Of a stretch of 64,000 nucleotides of DNA, positions 21,295 to 31,111 are shown piece by piece (within the stretch, counting starts at the first letter, position 1; the number at the start of each line of letters is the position of its first letter). Below the pieces are notes generated by a model that saw only the letters and a list, made by a program, of their open reading frames with translations, had not been told where the DNA came from and ran no database searches. The stretch lies in assembly GCF_000429485.1 (NCBI RefSeq), contig NZ_AUBY01000021.1, positions 38,532-102,531 on the forward strand, read 5' to 3'. Made by a program: the position numbers and the translations under genes. Origin of the DNA: Aliagarivorans marinus DSM 23064 (GTDB lineage: Bacteria > Pseudomonadota > Gammaproteobacteria > Enterobacterales > Celerinatantimonadaceae).

Positions 21295-22233
21295 TTAAAT
21301 TGATGTTTCTTCATCTATCATTTGGTTCAAAATACCATCGAGCTGCTCCAAAGAAGCATATGATATCACCAGCTTGCCGTTTCCTTTTTTGCTTTGCTGG
21401 ATCTTCACACCAGCACCAAAGCGTTCACTGAGGCGCTGTTCTAAACTTTCGATATTAGGATCGGCTTTTTCGACTTTAGTCTCAGGTTTCGGGTTTAGAA
21501 GTTTTTTTACTAACTTTTCGGTATCCCGAACAGTCATCGCCTTGGCCACCACGGTGCGCGCCGCATCACACTGAGCCTCATCTTCCAACGCCAGCAAGGC
21601 GCGGGCATGACCCATTTCGATATCGCCGTGCTCCAGCAAGCGCTTCACCTCGGCGCTCAAGCTGTTAAGACGTAGCAGGTTGGTTACCGTGGTTCGCGAC
21701 TTACCGACCGCGTCGGCAACTTGCTGATGGGTCAGCTCGAACTCGTTCATCAAGCGGTCAAGGGCGACCGCTTCTTCCATGGCGTTAAGGTCTTCGCGTT
21801 GGATATTCTCGATCAATGCAATGGCAACGGCATTCTCGTCGCTGACATTCTTAATCAGGCAGGGCACTTCGTGTAGATGGATCTGCTGGGCGGCGCGCCA
21901 ACGGCGCTCACCGGCGATGATCTCGAAGCTCTGCTCACCCAACTGGCGCACCACAATCGGCTGGATCACCCCTTGGGCTTCAATGGAGCGAGCTAGCTCC
22001 TCGAGCGCTTCCGAGGACATGTCCTTACGCGGTTGGTACTTGCCGGGGCTGAGCCACTCGATTGGCAGCTTACGCAGCTCTCCACGGTTGTTGTCGACCG
22101 TTTCCTGAGCGTTATCGGCCTTGGTATCTTCTTCAACCTGACGCTGCCTGGCGCTGCTGCTGGTGCTCAGCAGTACGTCCAAGCCCTTACCTAAACCACG
22201 TTTTCTCGCCACCATATTGTTTTCCGTGCTCAT
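21295..22233 (-). CDS. parB: Chromosome partitioning protein ParB
   Basis: 312 residues; CTP-dependent DNA clamp that loads at parS near the origin. N-terminal ParA-interacting segment ([12 protein letters not shown]), the CTP-binding GERRWRAA motif at 108-115, a helix-turn-helix ([23 protein letters not shown]), and a C-terminal dimer domain. Its start overlaps the parA stop by 4 bp (ATGA-type). Its probable targets are the palindromes at 42595, 42820 and 43216 in recF. Confidence 0.97.
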   Translation of the reverse strand: MSTENNMVARKRGLGKGLDVLLSTSSSARQRQVEEDTKADNAQETVDNNRGELRKLPIEWLSPGKYQPRKDMSSEALEELARSIEAQGVIQPIVVRQLGEQSFEIIAGERRWRAAQQIHLHEVPCLIKNVSDENAVAIALIENIQREDLNAMEEAVALDRLMNEFELTHQQVADAVGKSRTTVTNLLRLNSLSAEVKRLLEHGDIEMGHARALLALEDEAQCDAARTVVAKAMTVRDTEKLVKKLLNPKPETKVEKADPNIESLEQRLSERFGAGVKIQQSKKGNGKLVISYASLEQLDGILNQMIDEETSI

Positions 22234-23024
22234 GAATTCGCCGCCAAGGCCAATGCTTCTTCTTCGTGGCGGCGAATAATTTCTCCCGCTAAAGCCAAGT
22301 AAGCCTTGGAACCATTAGATGTTTTATCATAATACATCGCTGGTTTGCCAAAACTAGGGGCTTCAGCCAGGCGCACATTGCGCGGAATGACGGTTCGGTA
22401 GACTTTTTTGCCGAAATGTTGCTTGAGTTGCTCACTCACATCCGCCGCCAAACGGTTACGCGGATCGAACATGGTACGCAGGATACCTTCCACTTTCAGA
22501 TCGGGATTGACCACGGCCACCAGCTTGCTGATGGTGTCCACCAGTGCGGTTAAACCTTCCAGCGCGTAGTACTCGCATTGCATCGGCACCAACACGCTGT
22601 CGGCAGCGGCCATCGCGTTCACAGTCAGCATGTTCAGTGAAGGCGGGCAATCGATAAAGATGTAATCATACTGAGCGCGCACCGGTGCTAAGGCATTACG
22701 CAGACGCACCTCACGTGCAAACAGCTCCATCAGGCGGATCTCTGCGGCGGTCACATCGGAATTGGCAGCAATCAGATCGTATTGACCGGAGGTGCTCTCA
22801 ACGATGACTTGCTCAATGGGATCTTCATCGATCAGCAGGTCATAGACGGTTTTAGGATCGTCGTACTTGTCGACGCCAGAGCCCATGGTGGCATTGCCCT
22901 GCGGATCGAGATCGATCAACAACACCTTGCGCTTGGTTGCCGCCATCGAGGCGGCCAGGTTGACGCTGGTGGTGGTTTTACCCACGCCACCCTTCTGGTT
23001 TGCTACTGCAATGACTCTTCCCAC
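22230..23024 (-). CDS. parA: Chromosome partitioning ATPase ParA
   Basis: 264 residues. Deviant Walker A motif KGGVGKTT at 11-18, Walker A' [10 protein letters not shown] and the DLDPQGNAT segment show a ParA/Soj-type ATPase that binds DNA non-specifically and drives ParB-parS separation. Begins directly after rsmG (1 bp gap). Confidence 0.97.
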   Translation of the reverse strand: MGRVIAVANQKGGVGKTTTSVNLAASMAATKRKVLLIDLDPQGNATMGSGVDKYDDPKTVYDLLIDEDPIEQVIVESTSGQYDLIAANSDVTAAEIRLMELFAREVRLRNALAPVRAQYDYIFIDCPPSLNMLTVNAMAAADSVLVPMQCEYYALEGLTALVDTISKLVAVVNPDLKVEGILRTMFDPRNRLAADVSEQLKQHFGKKVYRTVIPRNVRLAEAPSFGKPAMYYDKTSNGSKAYLALAGEIIRRHEEEALALAANS

Positions 23025-23025
23025 G

Positions 23026-23655
23026 CTATTGGCCTTCGCTCAGTTTGTTGATAATCACCAGATGCCGTTCGCCTTCAAGCTCTGGCACAACTAAAGAATG
23101 CAGTTTATCAACAATATAACCCTCGTCGAGTTGATCGAGTTCATGTTGATGAAGCTGCCCCTTCAAGGCATAAAACTTACCACCTTTGGCAGGGAGGTGA
23201 GAACACCAATTGAGCATATCGGAAATAGAGGCGAAGGCACGGCTAAGCACGCCATCGAACTGTTTGCCCTGAAACTCTTCAACCCGGCTCAACACTGGAG
23301 TCACGTTTTTCAGGTCCAGCGCATGCACCACTTGGCGGATAAAGCTGATCCGTTTTCCCAAGCTATCGAGCAACGTAAACTGCTTGTCTGGGTTGATAAT
23401 CGCCAGTGGCAGACCCGGCAAGCCAGGTCCGGTACCCACATCAATTAAAGCGCCATCAGGTAAGTGAGGACTTACCACTAGGCTATCGAGAATATGTTTA
23501 ACCAGCATCTCTTGCGGGTCACGCACCGAGGTGAGGTTGTAGGCTTTGTTCCATTTTGCCAGTAGTTCTACCAGCTGCACGAGTTGTGCTACCTGTTGCT
23601 CAGTCACAGACAGTTCTGTCTGAGCAAGCAGGTCTTCAAGACGTTGTTTTAACAC
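23026..23655 (-). CDS. rsmG: 16S rRNA (guanine527-N7)-methyltransferase
   Basis: 209 residues (GidB). SAM-binding motif [15 protein letters not shown] at about 72-86, preceded by YNLTSVRDP. It methylates G527 of 16S rRNA; loss gives low-level streptomycin resistance in many bacteria. Between mnmG and parA, 9 bp after mnmG. Confidence 0.97.
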   Translation of the reverse strand: MLKQRLEDLLAQTELSVTEQQVAQLVQLVELLAKWNKAYNLTSVRDPQEMLVKHILDSLVVSPHLPDGALIDVGTGPGLPGLPLAIINPDKQFTLLDSLGKRISFIRQVVHALDLKNVTPVLSRVEEFQGKQFDGVLSRAFASISDMLNWCSHLPAKGGKFYALKGQLHQHELDQLDEGYIVDKLHSLVVPELEGERHLVIINKLSEGQ

Positions 23656-23664
23656 CCGATCATC

Positions 23665-25554
23665 CTAAGCTGACTTTTTCGCCAGATCGTGTTTTTTCAA
23701 ATATACCAGAAGCAAGGATATCGCAGCCGGCGTGATACCTGAAATCCGCGAGGCCTTACCCAGTGTTTCAGGGCGCGCTTCGCTGAGCTTGGCGATCACT
23801 TCGTTAGACAGGCCACTGATTTGGCTGTAATCGAGATCCTTGGGAAGGAGTGTGTTTTCGTGTTTTTGCGCTTTTTCGATCTCTTCGAGCTGGCGCTTGA
23901 TGTAACCCGCATACTTGATTTGGATCTCTACCTGCTCAGCGGCGGATTGCAACTCCAAGCCCGGACCAAAGCCGTCGATTTCCATCAGTTGCTGGTAGCT
24001 CAACTCAGGTCGACGCACCAGCTCTTCCAAGCTGCTTTCACGGCCCAGCGGATGCTTGAGCATCGGGTTGAGCGCAGGCACTTGCTCAGAGTTAGGGTGT
24101 ACCCAGATCCCACGCAGCCGTTGGCGCTCTTGCTCAACCGCTTCCATCTTCTGGTTAAACATTGCCCAGCGATGATCATCGATCAGACCAAGCTTACGGC
24201 CCTGTTCGGTAAGACGGATATCGGCGTTGTCTTCACGCAGTAGCAAGCGGTATTCGGCGCGGCTGGTGAACATGCGGTAAGGTTCTTTGGTGCCCAGAGT
24301 GGCAAGGTCATCGACCATTACGCCCATGTAAGCTTGCTCACGCCCAGGTGACCAGGCCTCTTTCTGCTGCGCTTCCAGCGAAGCATTCATACCGGCAATC
24401 AGGCCCTGCGCACCGGCCTCTTCATAGCCAGTAGTACCGTTAATTTGCCCAGCAAAATACAAACCTTTCAGGTACTTGCTTTCAAGGGTTTGGTGCAAAT
24501 CACGGGGATCGAAGTAGTCGTACTCGATGGCGTAGCCGGGGCGCACGATGTGGGCGTTCTCCAGACCTTTCATCGAATGCACCAACTCTACCTGCACGTC
24601 GAACGGCAGGCTGGTAGAGATCCCATTAGGGTAGACCTCATGAGTGGTTAGGCCTTCAGGCTCGATAAAGATCTGATGATTGTTCTTATCGGCAAAGCGG
24701 GTCACTTTGTCTTCGATGGACGGGCAGTATCGAGGGCCGGTACCTTCAATCACACCGGTGAACATCGGGCTACGATCCAGGCCGTTGCGAATAATCTCGT
24801 GGGTGCGCTCATTGGTATGGGTGATGTAGCAAGGGATCTGCTGCGGGTGATCCTGTTGCGATCCGATAAACGAGAATACCGGGGTTGGCGTATCACCCGG
24901 CTGCGCCTGCATCACCGAAAAATCGATAGAGCGGGCGTCGATACGTGGCGGCGTACCGGTTTTAAGGCGCCCTACACGCAATGGAAGCTCACGCAAGCGG
25001 TCTGCCAAGGCAATCGATGAAGGATCGCCTGCACGGCCTCCTGAGTAGTTATTCAAGCCGATATGGATGGTACCCGCAAGGAAAGTGCCCACCGTAAGGA
25101 CCACGGTTTTAGCACGTAGCTGCAATCCCGATTGGGTCACCACCCCGACAACACGCTCGCCTTCAACGATCACATCGTCACAGGCTTGCTGGAAAATGGT
25201 CAGGTTAGGCTGATTCTCTAGCTTTTCACGAATCGCTGCTTTGTAGAGGATCCGATCCGCTTGGGCGCGGGTTGCGCGAACAGCAGGGCCTTTACTCGAG
25301 TTCAAGGTGCGGAACTGGATCCCAGCTAAATCAGTGGCTTGAGCCATTAAGCCGCCCAGTGCGTCGATCTCTTTAACCAGATGCCCTTTGCCGATCCCAC
25401 CAATCGCGGGATTACAGGACATCTGACCCAGTGTTTCCACATTGTGGGTTAACAGTAAGGTGTTGCTACCCATACGCGCAGCAGCGGCAGCCGCTTCGGT
25501 ACCAGCGTGACCACCGCCAATAACGATCACATCATATTGCTGTTGATAGAACAT
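23665..25554 (-). CDS. mnmG: tRNA uridine-5-carboxymethylaminomethyl modification enzyme MnmG
   Basis: 629 residues (GidA). FAD-binding motif [10 protein letters not shown] at 13-22 and the [22 protein letters not shown] segment with its redox-relevant cysteine are present, as is the C-terminal helical domain that contacts MnmE. With MnmE (33258-34622) it installs cmnm5 on wobble U34. ATG 25554; its upstream region is oriC. Confidence 0.98.
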   Translation of the reverse strand: MFYQQQYDVIVIGGGHAGTEAAAAAARMGSNTLLLTHNVETLGQMSCNPAIGGIGKGHLVKEIDALGGLMAQATDLAGIQFRTLNSSKGPAVRATRAQADRILYKAAIREKLENQPNLTIFQQACDDVIVEGERVVGVVTQSGLQLRAKTVVLTVGTFLAGTIHIGLNNYSGGRAGDPSSIALADRLRELPLRVGRLKTGTPPRIDARSIDFSVMQAQPGDTPTPVFSFIGSQQDHPQQIPCYITHTNERTHEIIRNGLDRSPMFTGVIEGTGPRYCPSIEDKVTRFADKNNHQIFIEPEGLTTHEVYPNGISTSLPFDVQVELVHSMKGLENAHIVRPGYAIEYDYFDPRDLHQTLESKYLKGLYFAGQINGTTGYEEAGAQGLIAGMNASLEAQQKEAWSPGREQAYMGVMVDDLATLGTKEPYRMFTSRAEYRLLLREDNADIRLTEQGRKLGLIDDHRWAMFNQKMEAVEQERQRLRGIWVHPNSEQVPALNPMLKHPLGRESSLEELVRRPELSYQQLMEIDGFGPGLELQSAAEQVEIQIKYAGYIKRQLEEIEKAQKHENTLLPKDLDYSQISGLSNEVIAKLSEARPETLGKASRISGITPAAISLLLVYLKKHDLAKKSA

Positions 25555-25909
25555 CTGTACTTCCTCAATCGAGCCTGAGTAAAAAGGGGGCGATATTCTA
25601 CTGCTTTAGCCTCTCAATGGGAATCATTCGATCGAAATCGGATCAAGGGCGATCCAATATAAAAATATAAGATCTATTTAAAGATCTTTTATTGGATCTA
25701 CTATTAGGATCCACCCTTTCTGTGGAAAAGCCGTTTTTTTCTATAAGTATCATAGATATAACTCGGATCAATAGGTGTGAAAGATCCGGGATCTGATCGC
25801 GTATAAGCTGAGATCATTTTAGCTAGTTATACACAGAGCGATGGGGTCTCAAAGTTATCAACTTGAATAACTATGAGTAATTCAGCGGAAAGATCATGGT
25901 TTATCCACA
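25555..25909. other. Chromosomal replication origin oriC
   Basis: The only gap above 300 bp. It is strongly similar in layout to E. coli oriC. Three 13-mers spaced 12 bp: GATCTATTTAAAG (25671), GATCTTTTATTGG (25683) and GATCTACTATTAG (25695) form the unwinding element next to an A+T-rich run. DnaA boxes: TGTGGAAAA (25721, reverse orientation), TTATACACA (25827, R2-like), degenerate TTATCAACT (25855) and TTATCCACA (25901, R4-like). Fourteen GATC sites occur between 25630 and 25918, consistent with Dam/SeqA control. The R4-like box overlaps the mioC stop codon. Flanked by mnmG and mioC exactly as in E. coli. Confidence 0.96.
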
Positions 25910-26350
25910 GTTTAGATCGTGAAGTTTCTGCTTCCACTGGTCTAACCACTCTGATGCTGTGTCCTCAGGTAGAGCCTCTTGCTCGACATCGATTTCTATC
26001 AGTTCCACCAGTGCCGTTGCCCCTAGCGCTTGCAGCTGCTTATCAAAGGCATGTCCGGCGCCACAGAAGGTGTCATAGCTACTGCTGCCAATGGCTGCAA
26101 CTGCATAATGGGTGCCAGCCAAGTTAGGTTGTTCGCTTAACAGTTGCTCATAGAGAGGTGCTAGGTTATCTGGAACGTCACCTGCACCGTGGGTTGAGGT
26201 ACAAACAAGCCAAAACGCGCTGGGGTCGAGATCGCTCAATTGGCTATCAAGGTGCAGGGTGACCTGATGATCTTCCAGCTTTTGCGCCAACTCTTCGGCT
26301 ACGTACTCCGTTCCACCCAAGGTGGATCCAACCAATAGATCGATCTTCAC
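25901..26350 (-). CDS. mioC: FMN-binding flavodoxin-like protein MioC
   Basis: 149 residues. Flavodoxin fold with FMN phosphate loop GSTLGGTEYVAEEL near the N terminus, THGAGDVPDN and the GSSSYDTFCGAGHAFD segment. In E. coli transcription of mioC reads into oriC; here too the gene reads toward oriC, and its stop codon (25901-25903) is the first three bases of a DnaA box. Physiological role uncertain (electron transfer, biotin synthase support). Confidence 0.93.
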   Translation of the reverse strand: MKIDLLVGSTLGGTEYVAEELAQKLEDHQVTLHLDSQLSDLDPSAFWLVCTSTHGAGDVPDNLAPLYEQLLSEQPNLAGTHYAVAAIGSSSYDTFCGAGHAFDKQLQALGATALVELIEIDVEQEALPEDTASEWLDQWKQKLHDLNCG

Positions 26351-26484
26351 GCTAGTTGCTCCTGTAAAACTTATTCAACACCGTCATGGTGTAGCTAGTG
26401 TATAGCATGTGGGTATCTATATAGCTATATGCATAGGATCCTTGTTTAGATTCATCTTTTAGCGATAGTTAATGTGCAAAAGAT

Positions 26485-26493
26485 CTATGCACA
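26485..26493 (+). promoter_or_regulatory. Candidate DnaA box in the mioC upstream region
   Basis: CTATGCACA matches TTATNCACA with one change. E. coli mioC is DnaA-repressed through a box at its promoter, so a site here would be in keeping. The gap 26351-26586 also holds the divergent promoter of the next operon; no other element is clear. Confidence 0.3.
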
Positions 26494-26586
26494 GGCCCGA
26501 CTACTTGTTTGTTATTTGTTATGTTTTTGATAAAGAAATAAACTAGTATTGACCTGACGTTGATGTGCAACATGGAAAGTTGAAAG

Positions 26587-27099
26587 ATGGATCGTTTGTT
26601 AAAAACAGGCGCACTTGCGCTTGCATTATTATGTTCTTCAGGCCAACTACTGGCTGATTCAATCGCTTCCTACCCAGAAAACTGGCGCGACTGGCCCGTC
26701 GTGAGCGAGAGTATGGTGCCGGGAAGAGATGTCGTGCTACCCGAGGATACCCCACTGTTTATCCAAGAGGCGGTAAGCGCCTACAACTGGATCAACGATG
26801 GCCAAGGCACCAAGCTCACGGTGCACGTTCACCCTGACAAGATCGAGCAATACAAAACCCATGGCCCCTATGATGATGGGATCACCGTGATAGGTGTGTA
26901 CGAAACCCCCGGGGTGATCTTTGTGACCGAACATTTGGCTGGCCAGCCGCTCTATGGCACCTACGACTACCACGGTGTCGATATCAGTGAGCAGCACGCT
27001 ACCTTTGCGCCAGAGTTCTGCGAGCGTTGTCATACTGCCTACCAAGATATCTGTATTAACGGCACCTGCAGTACTTCGGTTATCGAACTGTTCGATTGA
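26587..27099 (+). CDS. Periplasmic CxxCH protein, cytochrome P460-like
   Basis: 170 residues with a signal peptide to about residue 23 (LLA/DS). Residues 145-149, CERCH, are a CxxCH haem-c attachment motif near the C terminus, and YPENWRDWPVV at the mature N terminus resembles the start of cytochrome P460/P460-like proteins, which also bear a single C-terminal CxxCH. Two more cysteines (C156, C161) follow. This makes a periplasmic mono-haem protein likely; family membership is by pattern only. First gene of a three-gene operon with a diguanylate cyclase 7 bp downstream, so it may provide a redox or gas-sensing input. Confidence 0.7.
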   Translation: MDRLLKTGALALALLCSSGQLLADSIASYPENWRDWPVVSESMVPGRDVVLPEDTPLFIQEAVSAYNWINDGQGTKLTVHVHPDKIEQYKTHGPYDDGITVIGVYETPGVIFVTEHLAGQPLYGTYDYHGVDISEQHATFAPEFCERCHTAYQDICINGTCSTSVIELFD

Positions 27100-27106
27100 T
27101 ACTGTG

Positions 27107-28591
27107 ATGGCGAAGCAAGTACTGCGATTGTTAACCATCAAACAGATGCTGCTGTTGTCGCATCTGGTGTTGGTATTTGCGCTCGTCACCTCATTGAGCT
27201 TGTCTCGCTATCTGAGTGAGTGGCACAGCCAACTGGCCCAAGCCTCGGAGCATGCATTATCCGCTGCAAATCCGATCATCGATCTGGTATCGCCGGCTGC
27301 GGCGGGTCTTAACTACACCAATGTGAAACTCGAAGGCGCGATGGAGCTCTACCAGCAAACCCCGCGACTGGTGTATTTTCATGCCCATGCCTATTCCGAT
27401 TTCAGCAGTCAGCCGTTTGGCTTTGCCTATGAGCGCGACAGTGAGCGAGCCTGGCAAACCAACTTGAGTCAGCAAGATTTAGAGGCTCAGCAGCTGCACG
27501 TTAAGTTGCTCAAGCATCGTTTGTCCTCCGGCGAAGGGGATCCAGTTAAATACGGCTTTTTGCTGCAGCGTGCCATCGAACGGCTGCAGCGGATCCGCGA
27601 CGATATCCACCAAACCAAACGCGCTGAGTTTCTGCTCACTGTTCCGGGTGATGTTAAACGCGCCTATCTATTGGATGAGCCGAATCGCTTGATGATCTTC
27701 AGCTTGCCACTGCGTAATGCCAATCAAGGTGAACTGGTTATTGCTTTTGATATCAGCCGGTTACTTGAAGCAAGGCGGGCGATACAGCGACAGGTATTGG
27801 TTGAAGGCGGGATTGCCTTGCTGTTTTCCAGCCTACTGATTTGGGGCGTCACCTACTGGCTGGTGAGTCCGCTGCGCGCGCTGGCGGGGGCGATGAGCAA
27901 GAACGTTCGTGACGTTGACGCTGAGAAGATCCCCGGTTTGGAGCGTACCGATGAGATTGGGGTGTTGTCTAAGCGCTTTTCCCAGCTTATTCAAGAAGCC
28001 AATCTACAACTTGATGATTTAGAAGAAAAATCTTCGATCGATCACCTTACAAGATTGGGCTCGCGGCTGAAGTTTGCCTCGGTGTCCAGTTCGTATATTG
28101 GCCAGGCACAGCGCGCAGGACAATGCCTTGGCTTTTTGATCTGCGATCTTGACTACTTTAAGCGTTACAACGACAGCATGGGCCACCCGAAGGGGGATGA
28201 AGTGCTGCGTAAAACCGCCGCCACCATCGAAGTCACCCTGAAGCGCGAGAGCGATATGGCGTTTCGCCTCGGCGGCGAAGAGTTTGTGGTACTGCTGCAA
28301 ACCACCGAGCCCGGACAAGTACACGATATCGCCATGTCGATCGTTGAGAACGTGGCCGAGCAAAACATCCTTCACCCCAACCATCCCAGCTCTTCGCGAG
28401 TGACTTTATCGGTGGGCTCGTTGGCGGTGAGCCACAGCTTGCTTGGCAAGGTTGAATCGGTGGAGCAGCTCTATCAAAGCGCCGATGAGGCGCTTTATCA
28501 GGCCAAAGAAGCCGGACGAAACTGTATTAAAGCGGTTAACTGGAACAACGTTGCGCAACTACCACAAGGAAAGGGGAATGCAGCAAACTAA
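27107..28591 (+). CDS. Membrane diguanylate cyclase with HAMP and GGDEF domains
   Basis: 494 residues from ATG 27107; the frame is open further upstream but those codons overlap the previous gene. Transmembrane helix 1 (about 14-34), periplasmic sensor region of about 195 residues, transmembrane helix 2 (about 232-252), HAMP (252-305), GGDEF domain (about 310-480). The active-site loop reads RLGGEEF (387-393), an active variant, and the inhibitory I-site RESD (380-383) lies exactly five residues before it, so feedback inhibition by c-di-GMP is expected. No EAL domain. Translationally linked to the CxxCH gene before it and overlapping the next gene by 14 bp. Confidence 0.92.
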   Translation: MAKQVLRLLTIKQMLLLSHLVLVFALVTSLSLSRYLSEWHSQLAQASEHALSAANPIIDLVSPAAAGLNYTNVKLEGAMELYQQTPRLVYFHAHAYSDFSSQPFGFAYERDSERAWQTNLSQQDLEAQQLHVKLLKHRLSSGEGDPVKYGFLLQRAIERLQRIRDDIHQTKRAEFLLTVPGDVKRAYLLDEPNRLMIFSLPLRNANQGELVIAFDISRLLEARRAIQRQVLVEGGIALLFSSLLIWGVTYWLVSPLRALAGAMSKNVRDVDAEKIPGLERTDEIGVLSKRFSQLIQEANLQLDDLEEKSSIDHLTRLGSRLKFASVSSSYIGQAQRAGQCLGFLICDLDYFKRYNDSMGHPKGDEVLRKTAATIEVTLKRESDMAFRLGGEEFVVLLQTTEPGQVHDIAMSIVENVAEQNILHPNHPSSSRVTLSVGSLAVSHSLLGKVESVEQLYQSADEALYQAKEAGRNCIKAVNWNNVAQLPQGKGNAAN

Positions 28592-30044
28592 GCAAAAGCG
28601 ATTATGGATAGACACCGATATTACCCTGGGGGAGAAGAACACACCGATAAGCTACTGCGATGTCGACGATGCCTATGCACTTACCGCCTGTCTGCGCTCG
28701 GCGGAGGTTGAAGTAGTTGGAGTCAGCTCGACCCTGGGCAACAGCGACGATATCGCCACCACCACACGCATTGCTAAAGACTTTATTCAGCGCTTTGGAC
28801 CTAACAGCGTCGAGGTGTATCAAGGCGCGGCGAGCGGCTATCAGCAGGCTCGCCAGCAGCCGATGCCAGAGGCGCTAGATGCCATGGCCAAGGCTTTAGA
28901 AGAAGATGAGCTCACCATTTTGTGTATCGGAGCCGCCACCAATATTGCCTTGCTGGTTGAGCATTATCCGCAGCTGCTGCGCAATATTAAAGAGATCGTG
29001 CTATTGGCGGGGCGACGCAGTGTCGATCAGCATTTTATTGCTGGTCACTGGCAGCCCAAGCCTTTCCGTGACCTTAACTTCGAGGTAGATGTTGCTGCGT
29101 TCGAGCGCGTACTCGATACCGCAATCCCGCTAACGCTGGTTCCCTATGAGGTCTGCACGTCCACCCAGATTGCTCAAAAGCAGCTGAATGAGATGCTCAA
29201 GGGCAGTGAGGTGTCGCGTTTTATCGCTGACAAGTCGGAGCCTTGGCTACATGAGTGGGAAATCATGTTTGGTGCAGGTCACTTTATCCCCTTCGACATG
29301 GTCGCCGCTGCCTATTGCATCAACCCAGAGTGGTTTAGCTGCCATCAATGGCAATGCCGTATCGAGCAAGCAGACAGTGACACTCAAGCCCACCAGCAAA
29401 AGGACTATCTGGTGTGTAACGCCGATATCCGGGATGGCTGGCGAGTGCGCTACTGCAGCGCCGCCAAACAGCCATTGCAGGATCCCTTGCTGCAGCGAAT
29501 TTGTGCCCACGATATGCAGCACTTTGTGCTAGGGATGTCGCATATCAATATCATCGTTGACGATATCGCAACCGCTACCGCCTTCTATAGCAAGGCCTTG
29601 GGCTTTCAGTTAGCCCACGACCAAGATGGCCAGGCGATGGATTATCAGGGCGTTACCATGAGTAGCTTTGCCCTCGATGCGGGGATTGATGATGGCAAGG
29701 TGAATGTGGATGTGCGTTTCCTTCACCACCCGCAAGCGGGCCTCTACCTCGAGCTGATGTGTTACCACTATCCGCATGGGCGAAGTGAGTTACCTGCTCA
29801 GCCGCGCACCTACGATTTAGGTGGTCCTCGGCATATCGCCATGGAAGTGAGTAACTGCAACGAGGTGTTTAACTACCTAAAAGGCATTGAGGGGGTCAAG
29901 ATGATCTCGAGCCGCGATAACTATCATCCCGGTAAACTCGATGGCTTCCCGATCTCCTTTTTCTACTGGATCGACCCCTACGGCGTACAGTGGGAGATGG
30001 AGGAAGGACGCCAAGTAGGCAGTAGTGTTCGTGGGATTATCTAG
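28578..30044 (+). CDS. Fusion protein: nucleoside-hydrolase-like domain plus VOC/glyoxalase domain
   Basis: 488 residues from ATG 28578, with AAGGAAAGGGGA upstream; overlaps the GGDEF gene by 14 bp. Residues about 8-310 resemble inosine-uridine nucleoside hydrolases (IGAATNIALL, EVDVAAFERVL). The calcium-binding DTD...DVDDA motif is split by extra residues (DTD 12-14, DVDDAYAL 28-35), and the late motif that normally supplies the catalytic histidine reads FIPFDMVAAA. Residues about 320-480 are a VOC domain with likely ligands in MSHINII (H322), LYLELM, PRHIAMEV and QWEMEEG. The joined architecture is unusual; substrate unknown. Confidence 0.8.
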   Translation: MQQTKQKRLWIDTDITLGEKNTPISYCDVDDAYALTACLRSAEVEVVGVSSTLGNSDDIATTTRIAKDFIQRFGPNSVEVYQGAASGYQQARQQPMPEALDAMAKALEEDELTILCIGAATNIALLVEHYPQLLRNIKEIVLLAGRRSVDQHFIAGHWQPKPFRDLNFEVDVAAFERVLDTAIPLTLVPYEVCTSTQIAQKQLNEMLKGSEVSRFIADKSEPWLHEWEIMFGAGHFIPFDMVAAAYCINPEWFSCHQWQCRIEQADSDTQAHQQKDYLVCNADIRDGWRVRYCSAAKQPLQDPLLQRICAHDMQHFVLGMSHINIIVDDIATATAFYSKALGFQLAHDQDGQAMDYQGVTMSSFALDAGIDDGKVNVDVRFLHHPQAGLYLELMCYHYPHGRSELPAQPRTYDLGGPRHIAMEVSNCNEVFNYLKGIEGVKMISSRDNYHPGKLDGFPISFFYWIDPYGVQWEMEEGRQVGSSVRGII

Positions 30045-30060
30045 GTTCCGAGAGCAGTAA

Positions 30061-30084
30061 AAAGGGCGCCTGACGGCGCCCTTT
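30061..30084. terminator. Bidirectional rho-independent terminator
   Basis: AAAGGGCGCC (30061-30070), loop TGAC, GGCGCCCTTT (30075-30084), flanked by an A-run on the left and TTTTTT on the right. It lies between two convergent operons and would serve both. Confidence 0.92.
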
Positions 30085-30106
30085 TTTATCAGTAGTGAAG
30101 CCTTGC

Positions 30107-31111
30107 TTAGTGGTAGTTAAGCTCGGTCGCCTTACCGTGGAACACATAGTAGGCGTAGACGGTGTAAAGCAGAATCACCGGTACCACAATCACTGCTCCA
30201 ATCAAGATAACGGTTAGCGCTTCCGGCGAGCTGGCTGCTTCCCAGATATCCAATTGGCCAGGCACTACTTCAGGGAAGAAGCTGAACGCCAGACCAACGA
30301 AGCACAGGATGAACACAGCAACAACTAGCAGCAGCGGCATCCAGCTGTGGCGGTCGTTAACCTTAGGCATACGACCCAGCAGGAAGTCATTGCCGATAAA
30401 GGCGGCGAAGCACAGGGCTGGGATAAGCAGGGCAAACATCACCAATGGGAAATCGAACCAGCGATCGAACACACCCGGGTTAACGATGGGGTTAACGATC
30501 GACACCGCGATCACGCCCAGCATACAGGTGCGACCGGCTTTGCGGGTCCAATCGACGGCGCGTTTCTGCAGTTCACCTTCGGTCTTCAGGATCAACCAAG
30601 CACCACCGATGTAGCAGTAAGCGGCAGTCACGCCCAGCGCGCTGAGTACCGCAAACAGCTTGGCGCTGATGCTTTGCTCAAAGCCCATGATGTACAAGCC
30701 CAGCATGTAGCCTTGCGATAGGGTGGTGATCAGCGAGCCTGCTTTAAAGGTGCGATCCCAGGTTTGCTTGTGGTCGATGGCCGCTTTAGCGCGAAAATCG
30801 AAGGCCACGCCACGCATAATCAGACCGATCAGCATAATTGCCACGGGCATATACAGGTGATAGAACACCAAGCTGTTGGCCGCCGGGAAGGCGATCAGCA
30901 TCAAGCCTACCGCCAGTACCAGCCAGGTTTCGTTGGCGTCCCAAAACGGGCCGATAGAGGCGATCATGGTGTCGCGGTTCAGTTCGTCCTGTGCCGACAG
31001 TGGCAGCAGGATCCCTACACCCAAGTCATAACCATCGAGGATGGCATAGACAATCACTGCCAGCCCCATTAAGCCGATGAAGATTACCGGCAACCAATAT
31101 GCGTCGATCAT
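30107..31111 (-). CDS. cydB: Cytochrome bd-type quinol oxidase subunit II
   Basis: 334 residues, nearer the short CioB-type subunit than E. coli CydB (379). About eight to nine membrane helices; conserved N-terminal WLPVIFIGLMGLAVIVYAILDGYDLGVGIL with the DGYDLG motif and FGPFWDANETWLV-like segment (IGPFWDANETW). The start overlaps the cydA stop by 4 bp. There is no room for a cydX gene before the terminator 22 bp downstream. Confidence 0.95.
   Translation of the reverse strand: MIDAYWLPVIFIGLMGLAVIVYAILDGYDLGVGILLPLSAQDELNRDTMIASIGPFWDANETWLVLAVGLMLIAFPAANSLVFYHLYMPVAIMLIGLIMRGVAFDFRAKAAIDHKQTWDRTFKAGSLITTLSQGYMLGLYIMGFEQSISAKLFAVLSALGVTAAYCYIGGAWLILKTEGELQKRAVDWTRKAGRTCMLGVIAVSIVNPIVNPGVFDRWFDFPLVMFALLIPALCFAAFIGNDFLLGRMPKVNDRHSWMPLLLVVAVFILCFVGLAFSFFPEVVPGQLDIWEAASSPEALTVILIGAVIVVPVILLYTVYAYYVFHGKATELNYH

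Noticed and set aside
25766..25780. IHF site in oriC
   Set aside because: GATCAATAGGTG agrees with only part of the IHF consensus; position is plausible but the match is too weak to annotate.
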